Shown in pieces: positions 37,717-48,800 of a DNA stretch of 64,000 bases. The DNA comes from Rhabditoides inermis. Its lineage: Eukaryota > Nematoda > Chromadorea > Rhabditida > Rhabditidae. Every line of letters starts with the position of its first letter. Within the stretch, counting starts at the first letter, position 1. The notes beneath the pieces are model-generated. The model was given only the letters and a program-made list of their open reading frames with translations, did no database searches and was not told the origin of the DNA. The DNA is taken from assembly GCA_963966185.1 (NCBI GenBank), contig CAWZYM010000147.1:328501-392500 (forward strand), given 5' to 3'. The translations under genes and the position numbers were made by a program.

Positions 37717-39533
37717 AGGGAGAGAGAGGTGGGGAGGGAGAGAGAGACGATTCCCACGCACTCATATCACGGCTCACGCTCTCACGCCGCAGATCATGCG
37801 ACAGCTGAGTTCACTATCGGCGACAAATTTGCATAGCCACATCCAGTCTCCGAGTGAGTGACCACTCAATCGACACTACATGCAATTTCACACCTCTCAT
37901 CCCTTTTATGGTGTCCGGACGCCGGTTTGAAATATGCGAAACATGCTATGTCACATTTCTGGACGATATCCGTGTACGAAACATTGCTAAACAAAGGCGT
38001 GTGATTCTAGTTTCCGGTGGCATGTTTACTGACCTCTCTTCCATCTAATGTACTATGTACTCTATTCTCTCGCACAACGCGAAGGCGATACGATCTGCAT
38101 TATCTCGCCTCAATACCACAACACTCACGCAACCCCTCTGCCATTAGACCATTGTCTGCGTCTCTCGCAATCACACCATCCCTCCCGCTATCTAGCCTGA
38201 TTAGATCTACCTGCCCCCCGGAAGAGACAATAGACTGACAGGTGAAGTGTAATTGCTTGCGAGGGAAATATGTTTGTGGTTTTTTGGGGCCGATAACTTG
38301 TTGCCTCCAGATATAGATCGGATGAGGTAACGGATTACGGAGAAGAAACAAATTGCATGCGCTCGCACTTTTTGCTGATATCCTGGAGAAGGAAAGAGAG
38401 AGAGAGAGAGAGAGAGGAGGGGAGAGGGATACCTCGTGAGAGCCTACAATTGTTGGATGATCTTCTGAATGCCTGCAACATGTATATTACTTTTAGGGGA
38501 TCTTTAGGAGGCACTTTTTCAAAGGTGCGCATGCCTCGCTTGCCTCCGGGGGTCAACCGGACGCATGACCTCTCTAGCGCTCTCACTCTCTCTCCCACTC
38601 TATTATACTGTACAATCACAGAGAGTCAGTTCATTATAGTCAGCGGGACGCCTGCGAGACAAGGACAATAGACAGGGCAGTAATGGAGAGATGTTGTGAG
38701 AGAATGGAAAGTTTGCCAGGTACACACGACATTTGCATATGGGGGATAAGGTAGAGGACAAACACGGCTGCCGGTAGGGAGAGAGAGAGAGGGGGGGGGA
38801 GGGAGAGAGAGAGATTGTGGGAAATCAAGGTGTGAGGTCAGAGGCCCTTGAGTGAGTGTTGAGTAGATACTCGAATCGAGTGCGAGTGGACCGATCGATA
38901 CAGGTGTGGCATCAAATATAGATGAACTGATTTGAAATATATATATAGAGTCGATGACTTTTTAGTAAATTGCGTATACGAATAAACAAAACAAAGTTAA
39001 ACATGTTACAAGCATATAGCAAAACCCACATCACATTAGCGTCAAGGTGAAACGATTTGCGCGGATTGACGAATTATATTTGAGAGTGTCAAATCGCGTG
39101 GGCGGAACTCTCTCTCCCTTGCACAATTCGTGCTGATCACATCTGGAGGGTCTTGTGAGTGGGCAAGGAATGGACTATATTGTCAATAATACCACTGCCG
39201 ACGCGCGATTTTTGTCAATAATATTCCCTGCCGCACATTACATGTGGTTAATAGAGGATCGATTAGCGCGATCGGAATAGTAAAAGAGATCTAGTATCGA
39301 ATACATTGGTTGAGTGAGACGCGCGGAATAATAATGGAGGAATGTGGAGCAGAGATAGACATCTAGTAGAGGAGTGTGTGAAGAGACTAGTTCGGGAAAC
39401 GTGACAAAACGTAGCTGTCTAGGAAAGGTATACAAGCGCTTCTCGCGCTCTTCTGCCGGGCTTCGGATGACGAATGGACTGAATCATCTGGACGGACGGA
39501 GCACAGTCACGGTGTGAGAAAGAGGGAGGAGGA

Positions 39534-39536
<3 letters not shown>

Positions 39537-39578
<42 letters not shown>
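39537..39578. repeat. (GA)n microsatellite
   Basis: About 42 bp of GA dinucleotide in non-coding sequence. Confidence 0.95.
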
Positions 39579-39581
<3 letters not shown>

Positions 39582-40187
39582 GGGGAGACGGCATTAAAAG
39601 ACACTAGACCTAAAGCGTCGAGTGTACGTGTTTGCTGGACGGATTAGTGCTATTGGATAACAGGGAAAGATCACTGGCCGAGAAATGTTATCACATGCAT
39701 GGGATGGATCGAAATGTCGATTGGAGGTGTTCGTAGTAGGCACGATTTCCTGACATTTGACGTGAATTATGAAGACATTTCATTGCTCCATCGCCTTTCC
39801 GGTTGCCAACGGGGCACCTTCACAGAGTGATTGGCAGGTGTACATGAACAAGGAACATGCAATAAAAAGAGAAAGCGAGATAGGTAGAAAGGGGTAACAA
39901 GGAAAAGAAACGCTCTTCAGAAGTCGGCGAAACCTACAATTTGAATGCCATTTCGTAACAGTTATAAACAATTCACAATTCACGCACACACTCGTTCCTC
40001 ATACCAGTCGTTGTTACTCAACAAGGTGTTTTCTCTGTCATCATTTCCATTTTACATGATTTTATGTGTGATGTTGTGATATTTGTGAAAATCTCTTTTT
40101 GACTAAAAAGACTCTTAAATTTTTTTTGACTTTTACGCGTTCTTTCTCCGATCTCCTGACTGTGAAAATCGTGAAGCGCTGAGAGGT

Positions 40188-40390
40188 TAGTGTAAACCCG
40201 GCGCGAGTTGCACTCTGTGAGCTTAGATAGGCGCGGCGCGAATTTTTTTCGATGTCTTCAGTAAGGGTCAATTCAGACCTGAATCTGAGTGTGATGATCA
40301 TAGGCGATGATGTCTACTGACTTACACCGCACGGACCCAAAGGACCGCAACTCCTGAGGGCGCCAGATCTGATACAGATTTTTGAAGACA
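40188..40390 (+). repeat. 203 bp inverted-repeat arm, left copy
   Basis: This is the reverse complement of 43594-43796 with few mismatches and the same length. It runs from TAGTGTAAACCCGG to ATTTTTGAAGACA. No long open frame. The two arms face each other across 3.2 kb that contains an unresolved minus-strand gene. The 271 bp repeat copy starts only about 41 bp to its right. Confidence 0.9.
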
Positions 40391-40431
40391 TTTTTTTATA
40401 TTCAAATCTCCTTGCGATAACAAAGCACGAC

Positions 40432-40702
40432 TATAATATTATTCTGGGAGATAGTTCGCCAGATTACGGTAGAAAATCGATCTACCATCGAGTCGCATTC
40501 GATCTACCTTCTAGTCGTGAGGAGACCCAAGCGCGCGCTTTCAAACGATAATATTGATCAAAGAAGCCGGCATGCGAATCAAAGAGGCCGCCCGACACTC
40601 GGCCATTTGCCCGCGCTGTCTGGCCTCTCTCGCTCGAAACTGAGTTTCGCCAACTGACCCCAGCTGGCAATAACAGAAACTATCCAACAGGCGGCGACTA
40701 TA
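40432..40702 (+). repeat. 271 bp dispersed repeat, copy 2
   Basis: Same orientation and length as 28117-28387, with about 95% identity by eye. It lies directly behind the left arm of the 203 bp inverted pair, so the two repeat families may have been inserted together or one inside the other. Confidence 0.9.
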
Positions 40703-40934
40703 ACTCCACAAGCCAAGCTCGTTCAATACACGGATCGACTTTATCACAACACATCAATAGAACAGACTATATGTTTCTATAAGCTTATACATTTCATCAC
40801 AAGCCTATAACGATATAGTGACTGCAGAATCGTAATTGAAAGGCGAATAGAGATTATTTTAGGAGAAAATGGAATAGGGATCAATTTTAATGAAGGAATT
40901 TAGTAATTTCTATAATGTGTGAGTACACCACTCA

Positions 40935-42253
40935 GCTTGTGCCCACTCTCATCGAGCCACCAGCCAAGCCAGCCAACTGGAGCCTCGCGAGAACGTCCGC
41001 TCCGTTGCCAGCCACAGTAGAAGTAGAACTGCCCCTGGTCCAGTCGGCACTCGAGTTCGCAGTGTTCAGAGCAGACACCTGAACGAATTTTATCTCTGAT
41101 GTGTACATCTCGAAACATGAGCTCTCCGAGGAACTATCATCAAAAAATACCTCAGCCTGGTTGACGACTACTGTCGGTGGGTTGGCGGCGTCTTCGCGCG
41201 TCTCTCCGGCCACGCTGAACTCCTCCCACGTGGTCTTCGTGCAGCCCACGTTCCTCGAGGATCCGTCAGTTCCCAAGCTGCTCGCACAGCCGACGTCACT
41301 CGCACGCCAGCTGCGCCTGAAACGACAGGGTGAACGCGTTGGAATTCATGTTTCGTACCGCTTGTTTCTCGGCGCGGGAGTGTCCATCCGTCCGCTCATC
41401 GAAGAGACGGAGAGAGAAGGGCGGGCTGCAAGGAAACTGCAACTTGGAAATTCCTTCTCTGGGCACTGTCCAGTTTGGAATAGACAGTTGGACGACTCCA
41501 GGATTGGACGACAGGCATCCATATGTCATAATGTATTATGTATATGGATGCGTATCGACGGGGCTGACCTTGTTGACTGGCCCTGACTGGCATGGAGTGG
41601 GATATGGTGGCGCGACGGACGCGAGCAGTGCACGAGGGGGGAGAGGTGGATTCGACCTGACGAGAGAGGGAGATAGACACAGACAGTTCTTGTGGGCCGT
41701 GTGAACGGACGAGACTGAGTTCTGGTCGAGAAACGCGAGCGCTGCTTGCTATCTAGTCAGAAGTAGACGAATGTTATTGAGGGGTACTGACCAATCAGTA
41801 CATGTACTCACAATCTTGTTCAAAATAGCACTCCATTCCTGCACGTCGTTCGAAGTCAGTCCCGTCGACTGCAACATGAAACTATAAAATGTTGGTTGTC
41901 CCTCATTTCTTGTATTAGAACTTCTTCTTCGGTCAGTCTCTCGCCTATCAAATGCGTTCTAAATTCTAAAATATTTTTAAATCTCAAGAATCAGAAATAA
42001 AAAACCCTACGGGAAGAATTTGGAGAGAATGAATAGTATAATGCAATGCGCACCTCCCCCAGTCGATTCTTCCGCGGTATGGCGGGCGTCGGTCGCGGAC
42101 TCACCAGCTTGGGCCGGCTCCTCTTCGAAAACACACTTTTCACTCTGCAAACAGTAAACATATCTCATCTCTAATTACCTATATCTCTATTCGACTCCTC
42201 CATCTCATTTCGTCTCTCAATCCTCACCGTTTATTGATGTCCAGTACCATCAT
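40935..42253 (-). CDS. Unrecognised multi-exon gene; 3' half not resolved
   Basis: ATG at 42253 lies about 15 nt behind a 3' splice site (TAGCTTCAG). The first three exons (42228-42253, 42054-42144, 41812-41868) join well and read MMVLDINKR, a basic Pro-rich stretch, then STGLTSNDVQEWSAILNKI. Exons 41569-41656 and 41359-41495 continue in frame, but the next exon (about 41152-41307, high third-position GC) would then stop after seven codons. Its best frame (CTKTTWEEFSVAGETREDA) needs another phase and runs open to a TGA at 40935. Either a splice site is misjudged, or there is an indel in the sequence, or two transcripts overlap. No domain could be named. Confidence 0.35.
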
Positions 42254-43335
42254 TGATGGTAGAGTTTACCTGAAGCTAAAATGTATGCAATGTTAAAAGA
42301 AGGAATGAACTAACAGCGTAATGAGCGCAAAAAGTGATCATTAACAATCATTAACATTTCCCACTTCCCCTAATCAATTGTAGTATCATAATGCTACAGG
42401 GTGCCAGGGGATGATAGAAGGCGTATTACCGTCGAAAAGGCATAAAAAAGAAAAGGCAAACTGTCAGCACCATACTTAGAAAAGCAATCGAAGATCACTG
42501 TGTGATCTGGTAACATTCACAGTAAGGGAATGATTAAATGAAGTACATTTACAAAGGTATGGCGAGATGGGCAGTTCGGATGTTAGATGGTTAGATCTGG
42601 TGGTAGTGCGAAGGTTCATGCGATGCCAGCCTCTCAGGATGTCGTATTTGGTAGAATGTAAAGAATCAAACTCGCGTTCATTCACGAGAAATGAAGCTAT
42701 AGACCTATAGAGTATGAAGGAAGTGCACATTGTAGCAACTGCTAGAAGCACCCTCATCTTTTGATGTAGCTGCTATGTGAGTAGCAGTTCTTACCAAGCG
42801 CACTTACTTTCTACTATCGAAGCTATACGATTACAGTTGTTACTCTATATTTCAAATTTTAATGCTAATGAAGAATGAAGATTTTTTCATTACAAATGCT
42901 ATTATTTGTAATCCTCTCTCTTGAGGATTCTGCGCGCCATAATTGTACTCACCATACATCGTAGTTGGAGCGATAGCGTACATAGTCTATAAGGTTACTG
43001 ATCACAACACATAACACATACTACTATGGTATACCATACAATGTTGCCGATTTTAGTTTCGGGTATGCTAGTTCCTTCTCAGTCACTTGCATGCATCCTT
43101 ATTATTTCTATCCATTTTAGACGGAAGCATTCGAAAAGAGCAGTGTGCAGTGAGAACTTCATAGGAACAAAACGAAAATGCAGTTCCTAATTTTAAAAAT
43201 TCTGTTGTATCACGAAGATTCAAAAGTCTCCTCAAGAGACCACGAAAACAATTAGGAAAACATAATTTCTGAAGATGCACACCAAACATACACAGAAATT
43301 TATTATGCAAACTCATACACACATTTAGATTGACT

Positions 43336-44358
43336 TCACAGCTGCACTGTTCCGATCTCCTGCTTGCAGAGGGCGTAGAGGGTCCCATCCGAGATACATC
43401 CGGCAAAGTCGTCATCTCCGAAGAGAGAGGGCAGGGAGAAGGGCAGAAGGGACCACGAAGGCTCGCCTGGAATACGGTACTCATTGGAGAGAAGACCATT
43501 TTCGATGTCTTCGATGTTGTGATTGTTCGTCACTAGTCTTCGATGCTGTGACTTGTGATATGAGTCGCTTTGGAAATGGTTTATCAAAATGTTTGTCTTC
43601 AAAAATCTGTATCAGATCTGGCGCCCTCAGGAGTTGCGGTCCTTTGGGTCCGTGCGGTGTAAGTCAGTAGACATCATCGCCTGTGATCATCACACTCAGA
43701 TTCAGGTCTGAATTGACCCTTACTGAAGACGCCTAAACAAAGTCGCGCCGCGCCTTTCTAAGCTCACAGAGTGCAACTCGCGCCGGGTTTACACTATTCT
43801 CCGGAGAGTGGGACGTACCGTCCACATTCAACTCAAAGGCCTTGTCGTCGTCTTCCGAAGGAGAGAGTTGCTTGCTGCGATAACCCTGAAAGAGAGTATC
43901 TGTTTAACCTATATTATCTTACTAATGATTTATTGATTTCGTATAAATAAGTTGTACTGTGAGAATGGAATCATCTGAAATCAACAGAAGAGCTTAGATA
44001 GACATCCAAGTAAGTTTCTTCAATCCAACCTACTACCTCTTCTCTTTTTTCTCTTTCCCTCCCTCCTCGTTCTCCCTCTCCTCCCCCCCTCTCTCTCTCT
44101 CTCTCTACCCACCGTGCAGTGTATCCACTTTCCGTGGTGCACTCCGTGCAACCTCGCTCCCGCAGGAAAGTGGAACCTCGGAAGGGGACCGGACTCGATC
44201 TGAATACCATCTTCAATCATTCTTGTTTCTGGTGTTTTTTTAATGAGAAGAAGAGAAGATGACATAACAAAGCGGAGAGAATGAGAAGGACACACAAAAT
44301 GTGAGAAGGAGATGGGCAGAATGGACCATATCGAAAAGGGAAAAAAGACGGGCGGAGT

Positions 44359-44411
<53 letters not shown>

Positions 44412-44993
44412 AGGGAGAGAGAGGGGGGAGGGAGAGAGAGAGAGTCACCCACCATGACCTCCGTGGCCGTCTTCCCCTCCACATCGCAGATTATCACTCG
44501 TTCCGGAGTCCAACGAACGCCTGCACAAAAACAGATTTTTAAGAAAATAAGAAAAAAATGACACTGTTTTGAGAAGGACACTGATTCCGTGACATTGATT
44601 GTTGGTGATTGATTGCTAGAATGAGTGTTGCTCACCGCATCCCCTGACAGACAGCGAGAGGACGAGGCGACTGTCCGGAAGGAGAGCCGACGACACACAT
44701 GTGCCATACTGAAAGCACAGATATCAATCACAACAACAACCACAATTCTATGCTTCTTTTGAAGCAGCATGGAAAGGAAAGAGAGCAAGAAAGGAATCGG
44801 AATAGAGAAGGAGGGGAAGAGGAAGAGAAAGGAAGGACGGAGAGAGATATTCGCAATTGTACCATTCTGTTTTCCTCCTCGGGCACATCCATGTGGTGGG
44901 TGGTGGTCGCCTTGTCTCCATCGATCGACACACGAAGGATCCGGATACGACGGGACAGAGTGGAGACCAAGTAGCTGGAAGGAGATGAGGTTC

Positions 44994-45053
<60 letters not shown>

Positions 45054-46592
45054 TCTCCCTCTCTCTCTTTCCAGTCTTTCGACTCACAGTTCTTTTACAT
45101 TGTTTCGGTTTATTTCGTTTGCTCTGGATAGTTGTACATACAGTACAATACGTGTATTATGATATTTTCATCGTCACAAAGAAGCCCAGACGAGTAACGG
45201 GCATGCTTCTGCATTGGAAAAGTTCTTGTAATGATGGGTTTCTTTCTGCTCTTGCTGCTTGATCACAAATCTTATGTTTATCATTACGTTTGCATTGCAT
45301 ATTATTACTTTGTTTTATTTAAGGTAAATGGAGGAGAGTCGTCGCGAGTGAGCCCCCTGCTCGAGGAGACCGTGGCGGACACAGAGGTGTCGATCGGCCG
45401 GGAGATCGGGTTGTGGACGCGGATGGTGTCGGATGGCCGAGAAGGCAGTGGTGGACGCGGAGCTGGCGGTCAGCAATGAGGCCCGGGAGAAATGTGCTCA
45501 CTAGCGTGTGTGTGTGTGTTGAGGGAGAGAGAGAGAGATTTGCCTGTTGGTATGCTATAAAGTTATTGATTTTGCACATATTGTGTTTTGTTAATGTTTT
45601 CGCCAAATAAAGTTTATTTAAGAAGTGGTATAATTTGTCTTTTGATCCACAGTTGACACTGAATGTCTGAAAGAACCGTTATTCATTGATTGGAAAAACC
45701 CATCACATTGAATTTTGTTTCAAAAATTTTATTTTCGCGCTAGTCTTATCACACCACCAAAGCGGCACGCGACGCGAGTCATCTCGCAACAGCGGTCCTC
45801 CCAGTTCACCGGTCTGTGAGCGAATGAGTGACACTGCGGCCGGGCCGTGTCTCTCCCTGTCCGCCAGCACAATCGTTGCCTTCTCCGTCTCCTCCTCCGA
45901 AGTGAAGTTCACGTCCGACTTCAATATTGATCATTTCACTTGTTTCTTGAGACTTCTTACCGAGATCTCGATCAGCTCGAATCCGCTGCCTGTCCACTTG
46001 TAGAGGGAGTGCAGTCGGATCGCTCCGAACCGGGGGAAGAGAAGGAGGTAGATGCATCCGTTCACCACGAACAGAAGCTCTCCAAGATCGTCGTCAGATA
46101 CACCGGGAAACTGAACACCTTTATTGTTTGTAAGTATTTTTAATAAATAATATAATTTACTACAATTACACTGAACGAATATCATCATAAAAATTGCGCA
46201 CATCTTGCACATTCGTGAAAATGGGCGGGGCTTGTTAATTACCAGTCGCTTATCATCTTCCTTTGTTGTTCTGTGAAGTGTGTATCTTTGTTTGGTGTTA
46301 TAGTACAAATGTACCTCGACTCCGTCTTCCCATGTGTTGCTGTCGCAATTGAATGCACGCGCGTGTCCGCCGCCGTAGGTCACATAATCGCCGTAGTTGC
46401 AACTCGGCATCTCACGAACTGAAACGTTCAGTTTTCATTCCATTTATTTGATTCATGCCACTCACATTGTCTGGTGAACAGCCATATTTTGTCGTCGGCC
46501 TTCCTGATCTCGTAGTATTTGGCATTGTCGTCGTTTGATTCTGCTGCTGCGAAGTTGTCCAAAAACGACGATCCAATAGTTTCGTAAGACAT
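43336..46592 (-). CDS. Kelch-like protein, divergent paralogue 1 (393 aa)
   Basis: Eleven exons on minus join in phase: 46466-46592, 46315-46418, 45961-46110, 45810-45918, 45309-45462, 44863-44974, 44636-44708, 44453-44520, 44113-44199, 43819-43885 and 43336-43466. Collinear similarity to the two paralogues downstream (46871-49956) supports most of them: KYYEIRKADDKIWLFTRQ against DYHNVYKVGDKLYLFSRH, LHSLYKWTGSGFELIEI against FNSLHKWNGVAFENVPI, YLVSTLSRRIRI against YLVSKMHVHRIH, and WTPERVIICDVEGKTATEVM against WEASRFIECDLAAKTSKEVM. Repeats of the form 'YxxD...W' suggest kelch-type beta-propeller blades (inference). Exon 45309-45462 has no clear counterpart in the others and adds about 51 residues. 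The 10th intron carries the right arm of the 203 bp inverted repeat. No signal peptide. Confidence 0.65.
43594..43796 (-). repeat. 203 bp inverted-repeat arm, right copy
   Basis: Reverse complement of 40188-40390. It lies inside the last intron (43467-43818) of kelch-like paralogue 1, so that gene tolerates it as intronic sequence. Confidence 0.9.
44995..45050. repeat. (CT)n microsatellite in a kelch-like paralogue 1 intron
   Basis: About 55 bp of CT with minor interruption (GA on the transcript). It lies 20 bases upstream of the 3' splice site of exon 44863-44974. Confidence 0.95.
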
Positions 46593-46870
46593 TCTAGAAA
46601 TGCGCGGAATGAATGAAACGTACTATGACATTTGCAATGCAGTTGTGAAAGTAGGAACTCGTAGTGGCCGCTGCGATCGCTTTTATAGAGGCCGCAGCGG
46701 GGGTGGTGAGTCACCCCAACCACAGTCGAGAGAAAAGCAAGCAAACATATCGAAACGCAGGTGAACAACCGGTTTATTGAGCGCATAGACGATCGATGGT
46801 ATCGTTATAGAACAATGGTAGCGTGTTCGAAATAGAACTTAAAAATGGCGCTTGTTGTTGTTTCCAGAGT

Positions 46871-48095
46871 CTAGTTGTCTAGAGTAATGGTAGAGATTCC
46901 GTTCTTGCTTCCGATGTAGATTGTATTTCCATCAGATGCTCCGAACTCCAATTTTCCCTCGGCGATCTCAAGGTTCATCTTCTTCCACTCGAGCGCGTCA
47001 GTGTCGAGCACGTATGTGGATCCCACGAAACGAGAGTCGCACATGCCAACCAGAACATCTCCGGCAATGTGGTACCAGAGGCTACCACACGTTGCTGTCA
47101 GCGACGCACCCGACATAAACGGCGGTTGCTCTTCTCCATCCTACAAATACGTTTTGCTTCATACACGGCATTTGCTTCATTCAAACTGACTCGAGTGCAG
47201 ATGGCGGAGGTCGTGTTTTCCTCCAGATCGCACTGCACCAAGCTGGACGGTATCCATTTGAACGAGCACATCATCACCCCATATGAGATGAGAACCTTAG
47301 TGTCGCGTACGAAAGCCATCAGTGGCTTGCCGTTCTGAAAGCAGGTCATCATTGTTTTCAAATTTTTTTGGGTAGTAGTCCTAAATCCTTTTTCCAACTT
47401 TTTTTAATTCGACAAAAAGCCACTCACCCCGAAGAAGCATTCATCCGAGTTGACGGGCATGACATCTTCGACACAACCAGTGGTTAGGTCTAGTTTGTGA
47501 AGGCGATGTCCACTCATGTTGGAGATGATGTACCTGACATCGCCCGAATCTCCTTCTGCCATAATCATGGACACTCTCGGCTTGTGCTCGGTGTTGTCGC
47601 TCTCGATTTGGCACTGCATGTTCATGGTTAATAACAAATAAATGTCTATAGTAATAAGTAATCACTTACGTTGTTCTCGAACGGCAGCTCCTCGAAACAC
47701 GTTCCGGTCCACTTGTAGAATCCTTTGAAGTTAATGGCGCCGAAGTTGGTGAAGAGGAGAACATGGATAGATCCATCATGTACGGTAATCAGCTCATCAG
47801 TGTTCTCACACTCAGTGAGTGGCTCATAGTTAATCGTCTCCTCCCATTCGTTCTTCTCCAAGTCAAACACGCAGACGTAACCACCCTTGTGGAGAACACG
47901 TTGACCCCAGTTGTAGGTCGGCTGGTCGTGGACTATAAATCTCTGCGATTCCATCGATAATTATAATTCACTAAACAACAACTCACATTGTTTGTTGAAA
48001 AGGTAGAGCTTCTCGCCACATTTGATCAAACTATGATAGTCGGATGGGTTTTCGGGTAGAGGAACGGAAGTGGTTAGTACGACTGGTTCACACAT
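46871..48095 (-). CDS. Kelch-like protein, paralogue 2 (323 aa)
   Basis: Exons 47987-48095, 47670-47932, 47428-47613, 47191-47334 and 46871-47140 join in one frame and end at TAG (46871-46873). The product has the same length as paralogue 3 and is collinear with it: NWGQRVLHKGGYVCVFDLEK, then VLLFTNFGAINF, HRLHKLDLTTGCVEDVM, VLISYGVMMCSFKW and YVLDTDALEWKKMNLEI. The repeated 'aromatic-x-x-D, variable, W' pattern suggests beta-propeller (kelch or galactose-oxidase-like) blades, although no canonical double-Gly motif is obvious. There is no signal peptide, so it is probably cytosolic. The exon 1/2 boundary is in the same place in all three paralogues, which supports tandem duplication. Function unknown. 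Confidence 0.8.
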
Positions 48096-48800
48096 TCCGA
48101 ATTAGGGGATGTGAATTTTGACATATTCACGTTCAGAAGATACTTATATGATTTCGTTATTGACTCCGCCCATATCTGACCTCACTGATTTCGAAGAAAA
48201 AATTGGGGTTGGGATGGCTCTTGCGGCTGTCAACACTACACGTCTCTCGGTCTCTAGTTGGATCGAAATCACGATTTTGCTTCCGCGAGTGTGTAATGAT
48301 CGCGCAGCATAGGGCACAGGTCGTCTCAGTCAGCAGTCACAATTCACAAATCACAATCAACACCATAGAATTCGTTCTACACACAGAATTCGGAAAAATT
48401 TATATTGATCAGTGAAAATTTAATTTCACATTCACATTTACAGTTTGCAAAGCTGACCTCACAACTGGCGTAAGAGTAACGCTCTCGCTTGCGAAGAGAA
48501 TGCTTGCGGAATTAGTTCCAGCCCGTCACACAACGTTTTGAAGATCATTTATCTGTTTTTTTATCTGATCTTTCTCTAACCACCCTAATGTCTCTCTTTT
48601 GAAAATAGTGAAACTCATTTGCGAGACCATGACAATTCTATCTGTCATTAATTTCAGCAAGTTATACCAAATTCATTTATCAGAAAGTATTGCAAACATT
48701 TTACACGTCGAGCAATTGGTGAATTATGATTCTTGGGAACGCATATCACGTTTGTACATTATATCGAACAATTGAACGAAGTATTATGATTTACAAGTAT

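Larger units (their letters stand above)
33388..40187. other. 6.8 kb non-coding region with clustered octamer motifs
   Basis: No exon could be supported in 33388-40187. The longest open frame (35462-36097, minus) has no domain, poor coding character and no neighbouring splice partners. The region holds ATGCAAAT on either strand at 34301, 34753, 36503, 37827 and 38731, with one more just outside at 33242. It also holds two copies of the 16-mer TTGCCTCCGGGGGTCA (34475 and 38540), a small tandem of GATATCCGACGG (about 34050-34075) and (GA)n tracts at 37653-37710 and 39537-39578. It probably acts as a regulatory domain for the flanking minus-strand genes, or holds introns of unseen UTR exons. Confidence 0.5.

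Noticed and set aside
45231..45479. + strand gene end with AATAAA at 45605
   Set aside because: Possible, but the region fits as an in-phase exon of kelch-like paralogue 1 on minus, and no upstream + exons were found. Kept as an alternative in the findings.
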